A stretch of 64,000 nucleotides of DNA from Malaciobacter mytili LMG 24559 (GCF_003346775.1 NZ_CP031219.1:2790001-2854000); one strand, 5' to 3'. Shown: positions 32,234 to 41,359, counted from the first letter of the stretch. The notes: a model not told the origin generated them from the sequence alone. Translations and numbers: made by a program.

Positions 32234-32884
32234 TTACCAATCTATAACAGTTTTATTTAATGAAGTTAAAATTTCATTAGTTTTACTAAAATGTTTGCAT
32301 CCAAAAAATCCCCTGTAAGATGAAAGAGGTGAAGGATGAGGCGCCGTTAAAATATGATGTTTTGATTTATCAATTAATTTTGTTTTTGAAATAGCAGGAC
32401 TTCCCCAAAGTAAAAAAATTATATTTTCACAATTTAAACTTATATATTTAATAATATTATCTGTAAAAATTTCCCAACCTAAATTATGATGTGATTTAGG
32501 TTTTGACTCTTCTACTGTTAAAATAGTATTTAAAAGTAAAACTCCTTGTTGTGCCCAATAAGTTAAATCTCCATTTAAGCAAGCAGAATTTATTTCTAAA
32601 TCATCTTTAATCTCTTTCAAAATATTTACCATAGAAGGTGGATTTTTTATATTTGCAGGAGTTGAAAAAGCTAAACCTTGTGCTTGCCCTATTCCATGGT
32701 ATGGGTCTTGTCCTAAAATTACAACTTTTAAATCTTCAAATTTTGTTAAACTAAAGGCTTTAAAAATATTTTCTTTTTCTGGAAAAACTGTTGTTGTTTC
32801 ATATTTTTTATCTATTTGTTCTTTTAAACTTTTAAAATACTCTTTATTTTTTTCTTCTTCTATAATTTCTAGCCATTTATTCAT
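32234..32884 (-). CDS. ung: Uracil-DNA glycosylase (family 1)
   Basis: Removes uracil from DNA to start base-excision repair. In 216 aa: the water-activating D60 in GQDPYHG, GLAFSTP, the uracil-binding NTILTV region, LLWG, and the C-terminal catalytic histidine in HPSPLSSYRGF. All family-1 motifs are intact. A TCC-rich complement of AAAGGATAA before the start serves as ribosome site. Confidence 0.97.
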   Translation of the reverse strand: MNKWLEIIEEEKNKEYFKSLKEQIDKKYETTTVFPEKENIFKAFSLTKFEDLKVVILGQDPYHGIGQAQGLAFSTPANIKNPPSMVNILKEIKDDLEINSACLNGDLTYWAQQGVLLLNTILTVEESKPKSHHNLGWEIFTDNIIKYISLNCENIIFLLWGSPAISKTKLIDKSKHHILTAPHPSPLSSYRGFFGCKHFSKTNEILTSLNKTVIDW

Positions 32885-32977
32885 AATTTATCCTTTATTA
32901 TCTGTAATTATTACAAAAATATCCTAAAGATAAAAAAATATAAAAAGTTATATAATCTACAACTTTAAAGGATATTT

Positions 32978-33640
32978 ATGAAAAAGACAATTATATTTGA
33001 TTTAGATGGAACATTAATAGATTCAGTTTTAGATATTGCTTTATGTATGAATGAAGTATTAAAAGAGTTTAATCTAAAAACTTATGAAATAGAAGAATAC
33101 AACTACTTTTTGGGTGGAGGGGTAGATATTTTAGTTAATAATGTACTAAAAGAAAATAGTAATATAAATTTAAAAAATAGTATTACAAAAAGGTTTCAAG
33201 AGGTTTATGAAAATACTTTACACTCAAATACAAAACCTTATGAAGGGATTTATGAATTACTAGATGAACTAATAAAAATGCAGTTTAATATTGCAGTTTT
33301 ATCAAATAAACCTCATAAATTCACTTTAGGATATGTGGAAAAGCTTTTTGGAAAATACAACTTAAAAGAGGTTCATGGTCAAAAAACTACCATAGAGAAA
33401 AAACCCCATCCACAAGCTGCAATAAATATAGCAAATAGTTTTAATACTCCTTGTGAAAAAACTTATTTTGTAGGAGATACAAAAGTTGATATGCAAACAG
33501 CAACAAATGCGGGGATGATTTCAATTGGTGTTTTATGGGGTTTTAGAGACGAAGATGAATTAAAAAAATATAATGCAAATTATATTGTAGAAAAACCTTT
33601 AGATATTATAGAGATTTTAAAAAAAAATCATGAAAAATAA
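32978..33640 (+). CDS. gph: Phosphoglycolate phosphatase-type HAD hydrolase
   Basis: A 220-aa HAD phosphatase with motif I FDLDGTLIDS (nucleophile D8), motif II LSNKPH, and motifs III/IV K...HPQAA and FVGDTKVDMQTA. The helical cap is of the Gph type. It probably clears phosphoglycolate, though related pyrophosphatases look similar. The last 11 nt overlap the Rof-like gene. Confidence 0.85.
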   Translation: MKKTIIFDLDGTLIDSVLDIALCMNEVLKEFNLKTYEIEEYNYFLGGGVDILVNNVLKENSNINLKNSITKRFQEVYENTLHSNTKPYEGIYELLDELIKMQFNIAVLSNKPHKFTLGYVEKLFGKYNLKEVHGQKTTIEKKPHPQAAINIANSFNTPCEKTYFVGDTKVDMQTATNAGMISIGVLWGFRDEDELKKYNANYIVEKPLDIIEILKKNHEK

Positions 33641-33884
33641 ATATATTCCTATTAATTGTCATTTTTATGATGAATTAGAAGCCCTTGCTATAAAAAAAAT
33701 AAAAGCAAAAATTTTATATTTAGAAAAAAACAAAGAACTAGAAGTAGAAAATTTTATAATTGATTTTAAAAATCTTAATAAAGAAGAATTTTTAGTTCTT
33801 TCCTCGGGGCAATATATACGCTTGGATAAAATCATAAAAATCAATGATTTATTAGCCTCTTCTTATTCTTCTTGTTATTTATAA
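33630..33884 (+). CDS. rof: Rof/YaeO-like Rho-binding antiterminator
   Basis: An 84-aa protein whose start, YIPINCHFYDELEALA, matches the E. coli Rof (YaeO) opening YQPINCDDYDNLELA. Later strands ILYLEKNKELEV and LVLSSGQYIRLDKIIKI match Rof's LELKDGEKLQA and ...LRLDKI. Rof binds Rho and blocks its RNA-binding site, inhibiting termination. The gene overlaps gph by 11 nt and is translated with it. It has no partner that explains its control. Confidence 0.83.
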   Translation: MKNKYIPINCHFYDELEALAIKKIKAKILYLEKNKELEVENFIIDFKNLNKEEFLVLSSGQYIRLDKIIKINDLLASSYSSCYL

Positions 33885-33916
33885 ATCTTAAGCATAAAAA
33901 AAGTTCCTTTTAGTAA

Positions 33917-33934
33917 TAGTTGCATATACAACTA
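33917..33934. promoter_or_regulatory. Candidate MarR operator
   Basis: The palindrome TAGTTG-CATATA-CAACTA overlaps the ribosome-site side of the leader 12 nt before the marR-type start. Its size and position fit autorepression by the MarR protein encoded next. Confidence 0.5.
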
Positions 33935-33945
33935 AGGAGAAGCTT

Positions 33946-34380
33946 ATGGTATCATCATATAAAAATTCAATAGGATTTAAGATAAATCAAACAGCAAATA
34001 GAATAAATAATAGATTTAATGAGGTTTTAAATCAATATGATATTGCACCGGAACAAAGAGCAACTTTAGAGATAATAAAAACAGATAAAAATACAAATCA
34101 AAAGGAAATAGCCTCTATTTTAGGTAAAAATAAAACCACAATTAGTCGATCATTAAAAGCATTAGAAAAAAAAGGCTTTATAAAAAGAGTAGAGATAAAA
34201 GAAGATAAAAGAGTAAATATTATTGAATTAACACAAAAAGGGGAAGAAGTCTTAAAAGAATCTGCAAAAAGTGTTGCACAATTTAGACAAAATCTCTCTT
34301 TAAATTTACAAGAAGAAGAAATAAAGCAGCTTTTTAGCCTTTTAGATAAGGTTTATAAAAATATAAAGGAAACTTTTTGA
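33946..34380 (+). CDS. MarR family transcriptional regulator
   Basis: A 144-aa winged-helix regulator: the HTH runs through NQKEIASILGKNKTTISRSL, and the wing has KKGFIKRVEIKEDKRVNIIELT, the D-x-R pattern of MarR proteins. Helical dimerisation parts lie at both ends. It heads a two-gene unit with a Bcr-type efflux pump (4-nt overlap), so it most likely represses the pump and itself through the palindrome at 33917-33934. Confidence 0.92.
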   Translation: MVSSYKNSIGFKINQTANRINNRFNEVLNQYDIAPEQRATLEIIKTDKNTNQKEIASILGKNKTTISRSLKALEKKGFIKRVEIKEDKRVNIIELTQKGEEVLKESAKSVAQFRQNLSLNLQEEEIKQLFSLLDKVYKNIKETF

Positions 34381-35534
34381 AAAAATCAATAAATCATATA
34401 TATCTTATAATAATTTTAGCCGTATTATCTTCAGTTGCTCCAATGGCAATTGATACATATATTCCTTCTATTCCTAAAATTGCACTGGATTTTGAGGTAA
34501 GTATTGAAAAAATAGAACTTACATTATCTATATTTTTAATAGGATTTTCCATTGGACAAATTTTTGGAGGAGCTTTATCAGATAGAATAGGAAGAAAAAA
34601 ATCTTCACTTATAGGACTTATAGGTTTTAGTTTTTTTAGTTTTATTATTATCTTTAGTTCAAATATATATGAACTTTGGATTTATAGATTTTTTGAAGCC
34701 TTTTTTGGAGGTTTAGTAGTAGTAAATTCAAATGCCATAGTAAGAGATATGTTTCATGGCAAAGAAGCTGCAAAAATCTTTTCACTTATAGGAACAGTAA
34801 GAAGTTTAGCTCCTCTTATTGCTCCTGCAATTGGTTCATTTATAATACATTTTTATTCATGGAAAGCTGTATTTATTTTTTTAGGACTTTATGCTTTACT
34901 AGTTGCATTTTTTATTCAAAAAGATTTAAAAGAGACCTTTACATATACAAAACAAAATATTCTTGAGTCTTATAAAATAGTTTTTAAAAATACTATGGCT
35001 TTAAAAGCTATGCTTGTATTAGCTGTATGTTTTTCAGGTTTTTTTATATTAATAGCAAAATCCTCTTATATATATATTGAATATTTTAATATTTCAACAG
35101 ACTATTTTCCATTTTTCTTTGGGTTAAATTTTCTAATTTTAATTATTATGATAAGAGTAAATGTATATTTACTTAATAGTTTTACACAACTTGAATTAAT
35201 TAAATACTCTATTTTAATTCAAATTATTGCAGGTGTTTTACTAATGCTTTTATCAAATACGATAAGTCTAATAACTACTATGATATTAATTGCAACATAT
35301 ATGAGTATGATGGCTTTTATTTTTGGAAATTGTGTTGCATTAGCAATGGAGAGTTTTTCAAAAAATGCAGGGGTAGCTTCTTCAGTTATAGGAGTTTTAC
35401 AGTTTGGATTAGGAGCAATTATTTCTTCAATTGCTCTAGTTTTTCATTCAAATAGTTTTTTACCTATTGGAGCTAGTATCTCGTTTATATCACTAATAGC
35501 TTTTTTTATTATTAGAAGTTACAAAATTAAGTAA
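34377..35534 (+). CDS. Bcr/CflA family drug-efflux MFS transporter
   Basis: 385 aa, 12 TM helices. Characteristic DHA1 motifs: APMAIDTYIPSIPKIA in helix 1 and GGALSDRIGRKKS in loop 2-3 (motif A), then RFFEAFFGG and the motif-C-like GSFIIHFYSWKAVF. It starts at a TTG codon that overlaps the MarR stop (TTGA), with AAGGAAAC as ribosome site. Substrates of the family include bicyclomycin, chloramphenicol-like drugs and cysteine; the real one is unknown. Confidence 0.88.
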   Translation: MKKSINHIYLIIILAVLSSVAPMAIDTYIPSIPKIALDFEVSIEKIELTLSIFLIGFSIGQIFGGALSDRIGRKKSSLIGLIGFSFFSFIIIFSSNIYELWIYRFFEAFFGGLVVVNSNAIVRDMFHGKEAAKIFSLIGTVRSLAPLIAPAIGSFIIHFYSWKAVFIFLGLYALLVAFFIQKDLKETFTYTKQNILESYKIVFKNTMALKAMLVLAVCFSGFFILIAKSSYIYIEYFNISTDYFPFFFGLNFLILIIMIRVNVYLLNSFTQLELIKYSILIQIIAGVLLMLLSNTISLITTMILIATYMSMMAFIFGNCVALAMESFSKNAGVASSVIGVLQFGLGAIISSIALVFHSNSFLPIGASISFISLIAFFIIRSYKIK

Positions 35535-35561
35535 AGAGTAAAAGAGACTCTTTACTTAATT
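35525..35561. terminator. Bidirectional terminator overlapping two stop codons
   Basis: A perfect 15-bp stem, AATTAAGTAAAGAGT (35525-35539) with ACTCTTTACTTAATT (35547-35561), and a 7-nt loop. It includes the last codons of both convergent genes. Confidence 0.8.
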
Positions 35562-35958
35562 ATTCTACTCCAAACTCAAAAAATAGCTCTTCTATTTTTT
35601 CATATTTTGCAATTGAACAACTAATTTTTAAAGCATTTTCATAATCTTTAAACTCTTGAATAAATAGTTCTTGAAGTTTTTTAGCATCAGTTGCTCTAAA
35701 AACAAAATATCCTAAAACATTTTTACTTCTTGAACCCGCCTTTTCTATACCAAAACTGTCAAATTTCCAATCAACACCTTTAGCAAAGAAAAAAACTTCT
35801 TCAACTCTTTTTAACAATTCTTCTCTTACATTATTGTTATACTCTTTTAAATGTACATAAAAAGCAACATTAGTATTAAATTGTTTTTGAACTAATTTCT
35901 TTTCATCTTTTGTTATAGGTTCATTAGTTATTTCAAACTCTTCTTTTTGTATATTCAT
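35560..35958 (-). CDS. Hypothetical cytosolic protein
   Basis: 132 aa, acidic and basic helices with mid strands (VAFYVHLKEY, KNVLGYFVFRA). The motif FFFAKGVDWKFDSFG and the FEFGVE end are likely family marks, but I do not recognise the family. A strong AAAGG ribosome site precedes the ATG. It is isolated on the minus strand. Confidence 0.65.
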   Translation of the reverse strand: MNIQKEEFEITNEPITKDEKKLVQKQFNTNVAFYVHLKEYNNNVREELLKRVEEVFFFAKGVDWKFDSFGIEKAGSRSKNVLGYFVFRATDAKKLQELFIQEFKDYENALKISCSIAKYEKIEELFFEFGVE

Positions 35959-36168
35959 AACTTTTCCTTTTCTTCCTCATAAATAACATTGTAATTATAT
36001 ACAACTAAAATAAGAGAAAGGATAAATATATAAGAAACTTTTATAAATTTTAAAATATATTAAATATAGCTTACCAATATTTTTACTATTGTGGTAAAAT
36101 TAATTTAGAATAATAAGATTATTTTTTAAATTATTAATTATAATAATAAAAATGACAAGGAGTTAGCC

Positions 36169-37005
36169 ATGGAAAATGTTAGAAATATCGAACAGATAAA
36201 ATGGAAAAAAGAATATAATATTGGATTCCTGTCTATTGATAAAGAACATCAATTTTTATTTAATATAGCAAGAAAGGCACTAGGAGTTAGTTTAAAAAAA
36301 GAAAATATAAAGCCAGAAGAACTTAAAACAATAATCAAAGAGCTAACTTTATATGTAAAAAGTCATTTTTCAAATGAAGAGTCTTATATGAGAAAAATTG
36401 GTTATCCTGAATTAGATAATCATAAAATACTGCATAAAATGCTTATAAATTTACTAAATAATTTAATTAAAAATATTAATAATCTAGAATTTGAAGAGAT
36501 AAAAGAAGAACTTTTTAAGTTTATTGAGGAGTATTTTGTTAATCATATTATCTTAGAAGATAAAAAAATACAAATTTGGAGTATCTCTTTAGATGAGTTA
36601 AGAAAAAACTTTGGATGGAAAGATGTATATAGTGTAAATAATGTTCAAATAGATAAAGAACATCAGGAACTTTTCAATATTGCAAAAGAGGCTTTTTGTA
36701 TAGTGGATTCTTCAAAAAGAAATGAAAAAATAAAAATTATTTTAAATAGATTAATTACTTATATGAAAACTCATTTTGAATATGAAGAAGAGTTTATGAA
36801 AGAAAATGATTATATAAGATATGAAGAACATAAAAAAATTCATAAAAATATAATTGAGAAGCTAAACGATTTTATAAAAAAACTCCCCCATATGAATATT
36901 GAACTATTTGAAAAAGAGTTAGCACGAATTATTGATATTACATTAGTACAGCATATAATACAAGAAGATAGAAAAATTGTGGCTTGGTTAAATACCAAAC
37001 CTTAA
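36169..37005 (+). CDS. Tandem bacteriohemerythrin (two O2-binding domains)
   Basis: 278 aa made of two hemerythrin domains in a row. Domain 1 has ligands H27, H66, E70, H85, H89, H126 and D131; domain 2 has H165, H202, E206, H221, H225, H262 and D267. Both complete His5-Glu-Asp sets are kept, so each should bind a diiron site and oxygen. Single-domain proteins are usual. There is no signal peptide or signalling domain, so oxygen storage, sensing or delivery to oxidases in this microaerophile is possible. AAGGAG precedes the ATG. The 3' end overlaps the dksA-like gene by 4 nt. Confidence 0.93.
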   Translation: MENVRNIEQIKWKKEYNIGFLSIDKEHQFLFNIARKALGVSLKKENIKPEELKTIIKELTLYVKSHFSNEESYMRKIGYPELDNHKILHKMLINLLNNLIKNINNLEFEEIKEELFKFIEEYFVNHIILEDKKIQIWSISLDELRKNFGWKDVYSVNNVQIDKEHQELFNIAKEAFCIVDSSKRNEKIKIILNRLITYMKTHFEYEEEFMKENDYIRYEEHKKIHKNIIEKLNDFIKKLPHMNIELFEKELARIIDITLVQHIIQEDRKIVAWLNTKP

Positions 37006-37370
37006 CTATTTTTTTTATCTATATAATTTCTACAATCTATACAGTATTTAGCGTGAGGCTTAACTCTTAATCTTTTCATAGTAATCTCAGCATCACACAT
37101 CTCACATAAACCATTATATTCACCTTTTGCCATTTTACTTAAAACATAGTTTATTTGAGTTAATTCCTCTAACTGTTGCTTTTTGATATGAATATCTGTT
37201 GAGTAATCTCTACTTGCAGCTGCAAAATCTGCATCATCATTTAAATCCATCTCACTTAATGAAGCATGCTCATTATCAATATTTCTTAAAGTTGCCTCGA
37301 TTTTAGATTTATTTGTTAATAATAACACCTCAATTTCTTCAATTTGTGCCTGTGTTAAAGCTTTTGCCAT
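37002..37370 (-). CDS. dksA: DksA/TraR-type zinc-finger RNA polymerase factor
   Basis: 122 aa. The coiled-coil tip keeps the DksA-like acidic motif DDADFA (45-50), and a four-cysteine zinc finger is at C89, C92, C110 and C113. Proteins of this type bind the RNAP secondary channel and, with ppGpp, adjust rRNA and stress promoters. It is shorter than E. coli DksA, as is usual in Campylobacter. A TATAAT on the minus strand lies at 37397-37402. Confidence 0.88.
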   Translation of the reverse strand: MAKALTQAQIEEIEVLLLTNKSKIEATLRNIDNEHASLSEMDLNDDADFAAASRDYSTDIHIKKQQLEELTQINYVLSKMAKGEYNGLCEMCDAEITMKRLRVKPHAKYCIDCRNYIDKKNS

Positions 37371-37749
37371 TTTTTACCCTAAAAAATTTTTGGCGAATTA
37401 TACATAATTGCGACTAAGTTGCGGATAAAAGTTTGCTTAATTTTTATACAATTTAATTGTTAAACAATAATTTTATAATAATAGATTATATAATTTAGTT
37501 ATTTTTTTAAAATTATTTTTACTATTTAAGCCTAGCTATAATCCAATTTTGATAATTATTTTTACTTTTTTTATAAGATAATTTTATTATTTTTATTAAT
37601 TTGGGTATAAAAGATTTTGTAGTATTTTTTTTAAGGAATTATTTCATTTTTTATTAAGTAGTAAAAGATTTTGTATAAAAAAAACTAAAAATCATAAAAA
37701 GAGAAGAGACACAAAAACGAAACAAAAGCTACTTCTCTTTTATAATATT
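37371..37749. other. Non-coding gap of 379 bp
   Basis: Very AT-rich. It holds the dksA-side -10 (37397-37402, minus strand), two copies of AAAAGATTTTGTA about 50 bp apart near 37607 and 37661, and a long-loop inverted repeat AAAAGAGAAG (37697-37706)/CTTCTCTTTT (37732-37741) that may end the BaiN-like transcript. No ORF is supported. Confidence 0.6.
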
Positions 37750-38976
37750 TTATTTACTTAAAGCTTTTCCAGCTAAATATCCACTTGCCCAAGCAAAATG
37801 AAGGTTAAAGCCTCCTCTATTTCCAACTATATCTAAAACCTCTCCTGCAAAATATAAATTTTTACATAATTTACTTTCATAAGTTTTATTATCCACTTCA
37901 GCTGTTCTAATACCCCCTCCACTAGCTTCTGCATGTTTAAAACCTTGGGTGTCAATTACTTTCATTCTAAGATTTGTTAGGGTATTTACAAGAGTTCTAA
38001 TATGCTTTGAATTTAACTCTTTTGCTAAAATATCACTTGGTAAATTTGCTATTTCTAGTAATACTTTTGCTAACTTTTTAGAAACTATTCCTGTTAATAA
38101 AGTTACAGCAAAAGAGTCTTCTAAAGATTTAAAAAGAGTTTCTAAAATACCTAAAAGTTCATTTTTTGACAGTTGTGGGAAAAAATTTATAGAGATTTCA
38201 ACATTTTGATACAAATTTAAAGCATAAACAGCATATTGAGAAATATCTAAAATAGCAAACCCTGATACTCCATAACTTGTAAAAAGTAAGTCTGCTGTTA
38301 TTTCTACTTCTTTTTGTTTATCAATATATAAAGTAATAGTTGCTTCTTTTTTAACCCCTTGAAGTTTCTCTTTATATTTAAATTCAGTATGAAGTCCTAC
38401 CAAAGAGGGATAAGTAGGATTAAAACTATGGGCAAAACTACTTGCTAATGCTAATCCATCTTCTGTTGCATTTAATTGAGGAGCAGCCATTAAACCACTA
38501 GAAATTAACACTTTATCATAAAATTTAAACTTTTTATCTTCAGAATTTAAGATAAATTTTTCTTCTTGTTTTTCTATATTTATTATTTTTGTTTCCAATA
38601 TAAGATTTATTTTTAAAGTCTCTAGAGAATTTTCAAGTAAGCTTACAACTGATTTTGCTTCATTTGAAAGGGGATATACTTTACAATTTTCTTTTATATC
38701 TAAAAGCAATCCTATGCTTTTACAAAAATTTTCAAAGGCTTTAAAATCAAACTCTTTTAAAGCTTGATTAACAAAAGAAGGATTTTCACCTATATAGTTT
38801 TTATCACTTATTTGTGTATTTGAGATATTACATCTACCATTTCCTGAAGCAAGTATTTTTTTGCCTATGCTTTTATTTATATCAAAAATATCTATTTGTA
38901 AGTTTTTATTTAATCTTTTAGCAGTTATTGCAGCCATTACACCAGCTGCCCCTGCTCCTATTATTGCTATTTTCAA
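37750..38976 (-). CDS. BaiN/RdsA (HI0933-like) FAD-dependent oxidoreductase
   Basis: A 408-aa flavoprotein with the dinucleotide motif IGAGAAGVMAAITA at the N-terminus, then GKKILASGNGRCNISN, the hallmark of the HI0933/YhiN family. The C-terminal part has TQGFKHAEASGGGI and LYFAGEVLDIVGNRGGFNLHFAWASGYLAG, closing the FAD site. The substrate is unknown in most members. It is 10 nt downstream of the cupin gene on the same strand. Confidence 0.9.
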   Translation of the reverse strand: MKIAIIGAGAAGVMAAITAKRLNKNLQIDIFDINKSIGKKILASGNGRCNISNTQISDKNYIGENPSFVNQALKEFDFKAFENFCKSIGLLLDIKENCKVYPLSNEAKSVVSLLENSLETLKINLILETKIINIEKQEEKFILNSEDKKFKFYDKVLISSGLMAAPQLNATEDGLALASSFAHSFNPTYPSLVGLHTEFKYKEKLQGVKKEATITLYIDKQKEVEITADLLFTSYGVSGFAILDISQYAVYALNLYQNVEISINFFPQLSKNELLGILETLFKSLEDSFAVTLLTGIVSKKLAKVLLEIANLPSDILAKELNSKHIRTLVNTLTNLRMKVIDTQGFKHAEASGGGIRTAEVDNKTYESKLCKNLYFAGEVLDIVGNRGGFNLHFAWASGYLAGKALSK

Positions 38977-38986
38977 AATCTTTACC

Positions 38987-39301
38987 TTAATAAAATATTG
39001 CTAACCAAAGAGTTGGATTATCTTCACAAGTATATTTTACCCTATGCTTTATATAAGCTGGGATATTCAAATAATCACCTTTTTTTAATATAACTTCTTT
39101 ATCTTCAAACTCTAAAATTGCAAGGCCTTCCAAAAGAAGAACGAATTCATTTTCTTTTTGTTCATACCAAAAGTTTTCTTTACTCTTTTGTCCATTTGAA
39201 ACAATTCTTTCTATTTTTATATTTTGATTTTGATTTAAAGTTATAAACTCTTCTACACTCTTATCTATTTTTATATTTTCAAAGATATTTTTTACTTGCA
39301 T
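38987..39301 (-). CDS. Small cupin-domain protein
   Basis: 104 aa, one cupin barrel: FVLLLEGLAILEFEDKEVILKKGD is motif 1-like and YLNIPAYIKHRVKYTC is motif 2, with one clear histidine. Motif 1 lacks the usual HxH, so metal binding may be reduced. The function is unknown; small cupins are often sensors or sugar enzymes. It probably shares a transcript with the BaiN-like gene. Confidence 0.8.
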   Translation of the reverse strand: MQVKNIFENIKIDKSVEEFITLNQNQNIKIERIVSNGQKSKENFWYEQKENEFVLLLEGLAILEFEDKEVILKKGDYLNIPAYIKHRVKYTCEDNPTLWLAIFY

Positions 39302-39646
39302 TTTTATCCTTTATTATTATATGATTATACCAAATCAATGCAAAAACTACCATTTATTATTCTTTACTAAATTAATCAACTTTATTTTTAGGTGTTTTTT
39401 TCACTATTTTTTATTTTCTTTTAGAGAAAATATTTTTTATTTAAAATTCTTTTTCATATTTAGGAAGATCCCTATTTTTAGGTGGTTTTAAATTTTAAAA
39501 ACTATATTTTTATATAAAATTAGATTTTTAAAAAGCTAAATTCTTATTTAATTTATAAAGTTTTTTACAAATCCTTACCAAAACACTTGACATTATAAAA
39601 AAAATAGTATAGAATTTCACTATATTTAAAATCAAAGGGAAGAAAA
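39302..39646. other. Upstream region of the sulfur cluster (345 bp)
   Basis: No ORF. It contains two direct copies of ATTTTTAGGTG exactly 90 bp apart (39384-39394 and 39474-39484) and, near the right end, the metY promoter. No S-box or other riboswitch fold could be recognised by eye. Confidence 0.6.
39587..39624 (+). promoter_or_regulatory. Sigma-70 promoter of the sulfur cluster with a possible operator
   Basis: TTGACA at 39587-39592, a 17-nt spacer, and TAGAAT at 39610-39615. A small inverted repeat TATAG (39608-39612)/CTATA (39620-39624) covers the -10 and likely start site, where a repressor such as the Rrf2 protein could bind. Confidence 0.6.
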
Positions 39647-40918
39647 ATGCAAAAAGAGACTATTGCAATTCATGCTGGATATGATAAAAAAGAGGGATAT
39701 GGTTCTATGAGTGTACCTATTGCTCAAACAACAGCATATGCTTTTAGAGATTCTGAGCATGCTGCAAATTTATTTGCGTTAAAAGAGCTAGGTCCTATTT
39801 ATACAAGATTAACAAACCCGACAACTGATGTATTAGAGCAAAGATTTGCTACATTAGAAGGAGGAGCTGCTGCAATTTGTACTTCAAGTGGACAAGCAGC
39901 AATTTTTTATGCAATTGCAAATGTGGCTGAAGCTGGCGATAACATTATTATTTCAGATAAATTATATGGTGGGGCGGTAACTTTACTTACACATACAATG
40001 AAAAGATTTGGAATTACTGCTAAAGTATTTAAAAGTGAAGATGCAAGTGATTTAGAAGAGCAAATTGATGAAAAAACAAAAGCTATTTTCTTTGAATCAC
40101 TATCAAACCCTCAAATTGCCATTACAGATGTGGAAAAAGTAGTTGAAATTGCAAAAAGAAATGGAGTTTTAACTATTTGTGATAATACAGTTGCAAGTGC
40201 AGCACTTTTCAATCCAATAAAATGGGGAGTTGATGTTGTAGTTCACTCAACATCAAAATATACAAATGGACAAGGAACTGCAATTGGGGGTATTGTTGTA
40301 GAAAGAGAAGGTCTTGCAGAGTTTTTTAAAGAAAATAGCAAAAGATACTATCACTTTACTACACCAGATGAGAGTTACCATGGATTAGTTTATACAGAAG
40401 TTCCTCTTCCAAATTTTTGTTTAAGAATTAGATTAGCCCTATTAAGAGATATTGGAGCAACACAATCTCCACATAATTCATGGTTACTAATTCAAACATT
40501 GGAAACTTTAGGATTAAGAGTAGATAAGCACTCTGATAATGCTTTAGAAATTGCAAAATTTTTACAATCACATCCTAAAGTTAAATCAGTAAATTATCCA
40601 GGATTAGAATCTAGTAAATATTATGATAAAGCACAAAAATATTTTAAAGAGGGAAAAGCCTCTGGACTTATCTCTTTTGAAGTAGAATCTTTTGAAGAAG
40701 CAAGAAAAGTTATTGATAGTGCAAAACTATTTAGTGTAGTTGTTAATATTGGAGATAGTAAATCACTTATTACTCATCCAGCAAGTACAACACACTCTCA
40801 AATGAGTGAGAAAGAGCTAATTGAAGCTGGAATAAATCCTGCAACAGTTAGATTAAGTATTGGTTTAGAAAATACAGCTGATTTAATTGAAGATTTAAAT
40901 CAGGCGTTAAATAAATAG
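39647..40918 (+). CDS. metY: O-acetylhomoserine sulfhydrylase (aminocarboxypropyltransferase)
   Basis: A 423-aa PLP enzyme of the Cys/Met metabolism family that makes homocysteine from O-acetylhomoserine and sulfide. The N-terminus KETIAIHAGYDKKEG, YTRLTNPTTDVLEQR, the PLP-lysine region VVHSTSKYTNGQG and the C-terminal LITHPASTTHSQM are typical. It heads the cluster, so sulfide made downstream can enter methionine directly. Confidence 0.95.
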   Translation: MQKETIAIHAGYDKKEGYGSMSVPIAQTTAYAFRDSEHAANLFALKELGPIYTRLTNPTTDVLEQRFATLEGGAAAICTSSGQAAIFYAIANVAEAGDNIIISDKLYGGAVTLLTHTMKRFGITAKVFKSEDASDLEEQIDEKTKAIFFESLSNPQIAITDVEKVVEIAKRNGVLTICDNTVASAALFNPIKWGVDVVVHSTSKYTNGQGTAIGGIVVEREGLAEFFKENSKRYYHFTTPDESYHGLVYTEVPLPNFCLRIRLALLRDIGATQSPHNSWLLIQTLETLGLRVDKHSDNALEIAKFLQSHPKVKSVNYPGLESSKYYDKAQKYFKEGKASGLISFEVESFEEARKVIDSAKLFSVVVNIGDSKSLITHPASTTHSQMSEKELIEAGINPATVRLSIGLENTADLIEDLNQALNK

Positions 40919-40926
40919 GAAATTAA

Positions 40927-41340
40927 ATGCCATTAATTTCAACAAAGGGAGTATATGGGCTTACAGCCATGCATGAGTTAAGTAAGCACAATCCAAATAC
41001 TCCCATGCAAATTAAAGAGATTTCAAAAAATGCCAATATCCCGCAAAACTACTTAGAACAACTACTAAGTAAGTTAAGAAAAGCAGGTTTGGTAAAAAGT
41101 ATAAGAGGGGCAAAAGGTGGGTATGTTTTAGCCCACGAGCCAGAAAAGATAAATATTGGTGAAATATTAGCTGTTTTAGAAGATGATTTAAAATTAGTAG
41201 ATCAAAAAACTCAAAACCCAATATTAAATCTTTTCTTTGAGGATGCAAAAGCAAATATGACAAAATACTTTGATATTTCTCTTGCAAAGTTAGATGAATA
41301 TCAAGAAAAATATAATGAATTTTTACACTATAGTATATAA
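40927..41340 (+). CDS. Rrf2-family regulator, cysteine-free (CymR-like)
   Basis: A 137-aa winged helix with MPLISTKGVYGLTAMHELSK and YLEQLLSKLRKAGLVKSIRG-AKGGY. Rrf2 proteins such as IscR and NsrR bind Fe-S clusters through three cysteines; this one has no cysteine at all, like Bacillus CymR, the master repressor of cysteine metabolism. CymR works in complex with CysK, and here cysK follows after only 19 nt. I infer a CymR-CysK type control of the cluster. Confidence 0.85.
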   Translation: MPLISTKGVYGLTAMHELSKHNPNTPMQIKEISKNANIPQNYLEQLLSKLRKAGLVKSIRGAKGGYVLAHEPEKINIGEILAVLEDDLKLVDQKTQNPILNLFFEDAKANMTKYFDISLAKLDEYQEKYNEFLHYSI

Positions 41341-41359
41341 ATTTTAGAAGGAGATAGAA

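Noticed and set aside
39302-39646. SAM riboswitch before metY
   Set aside because: No S-box core, kink-turn or terminator/antiterminator fold could be seen; a normal sigma-70 promoter lies close to the gene instead.
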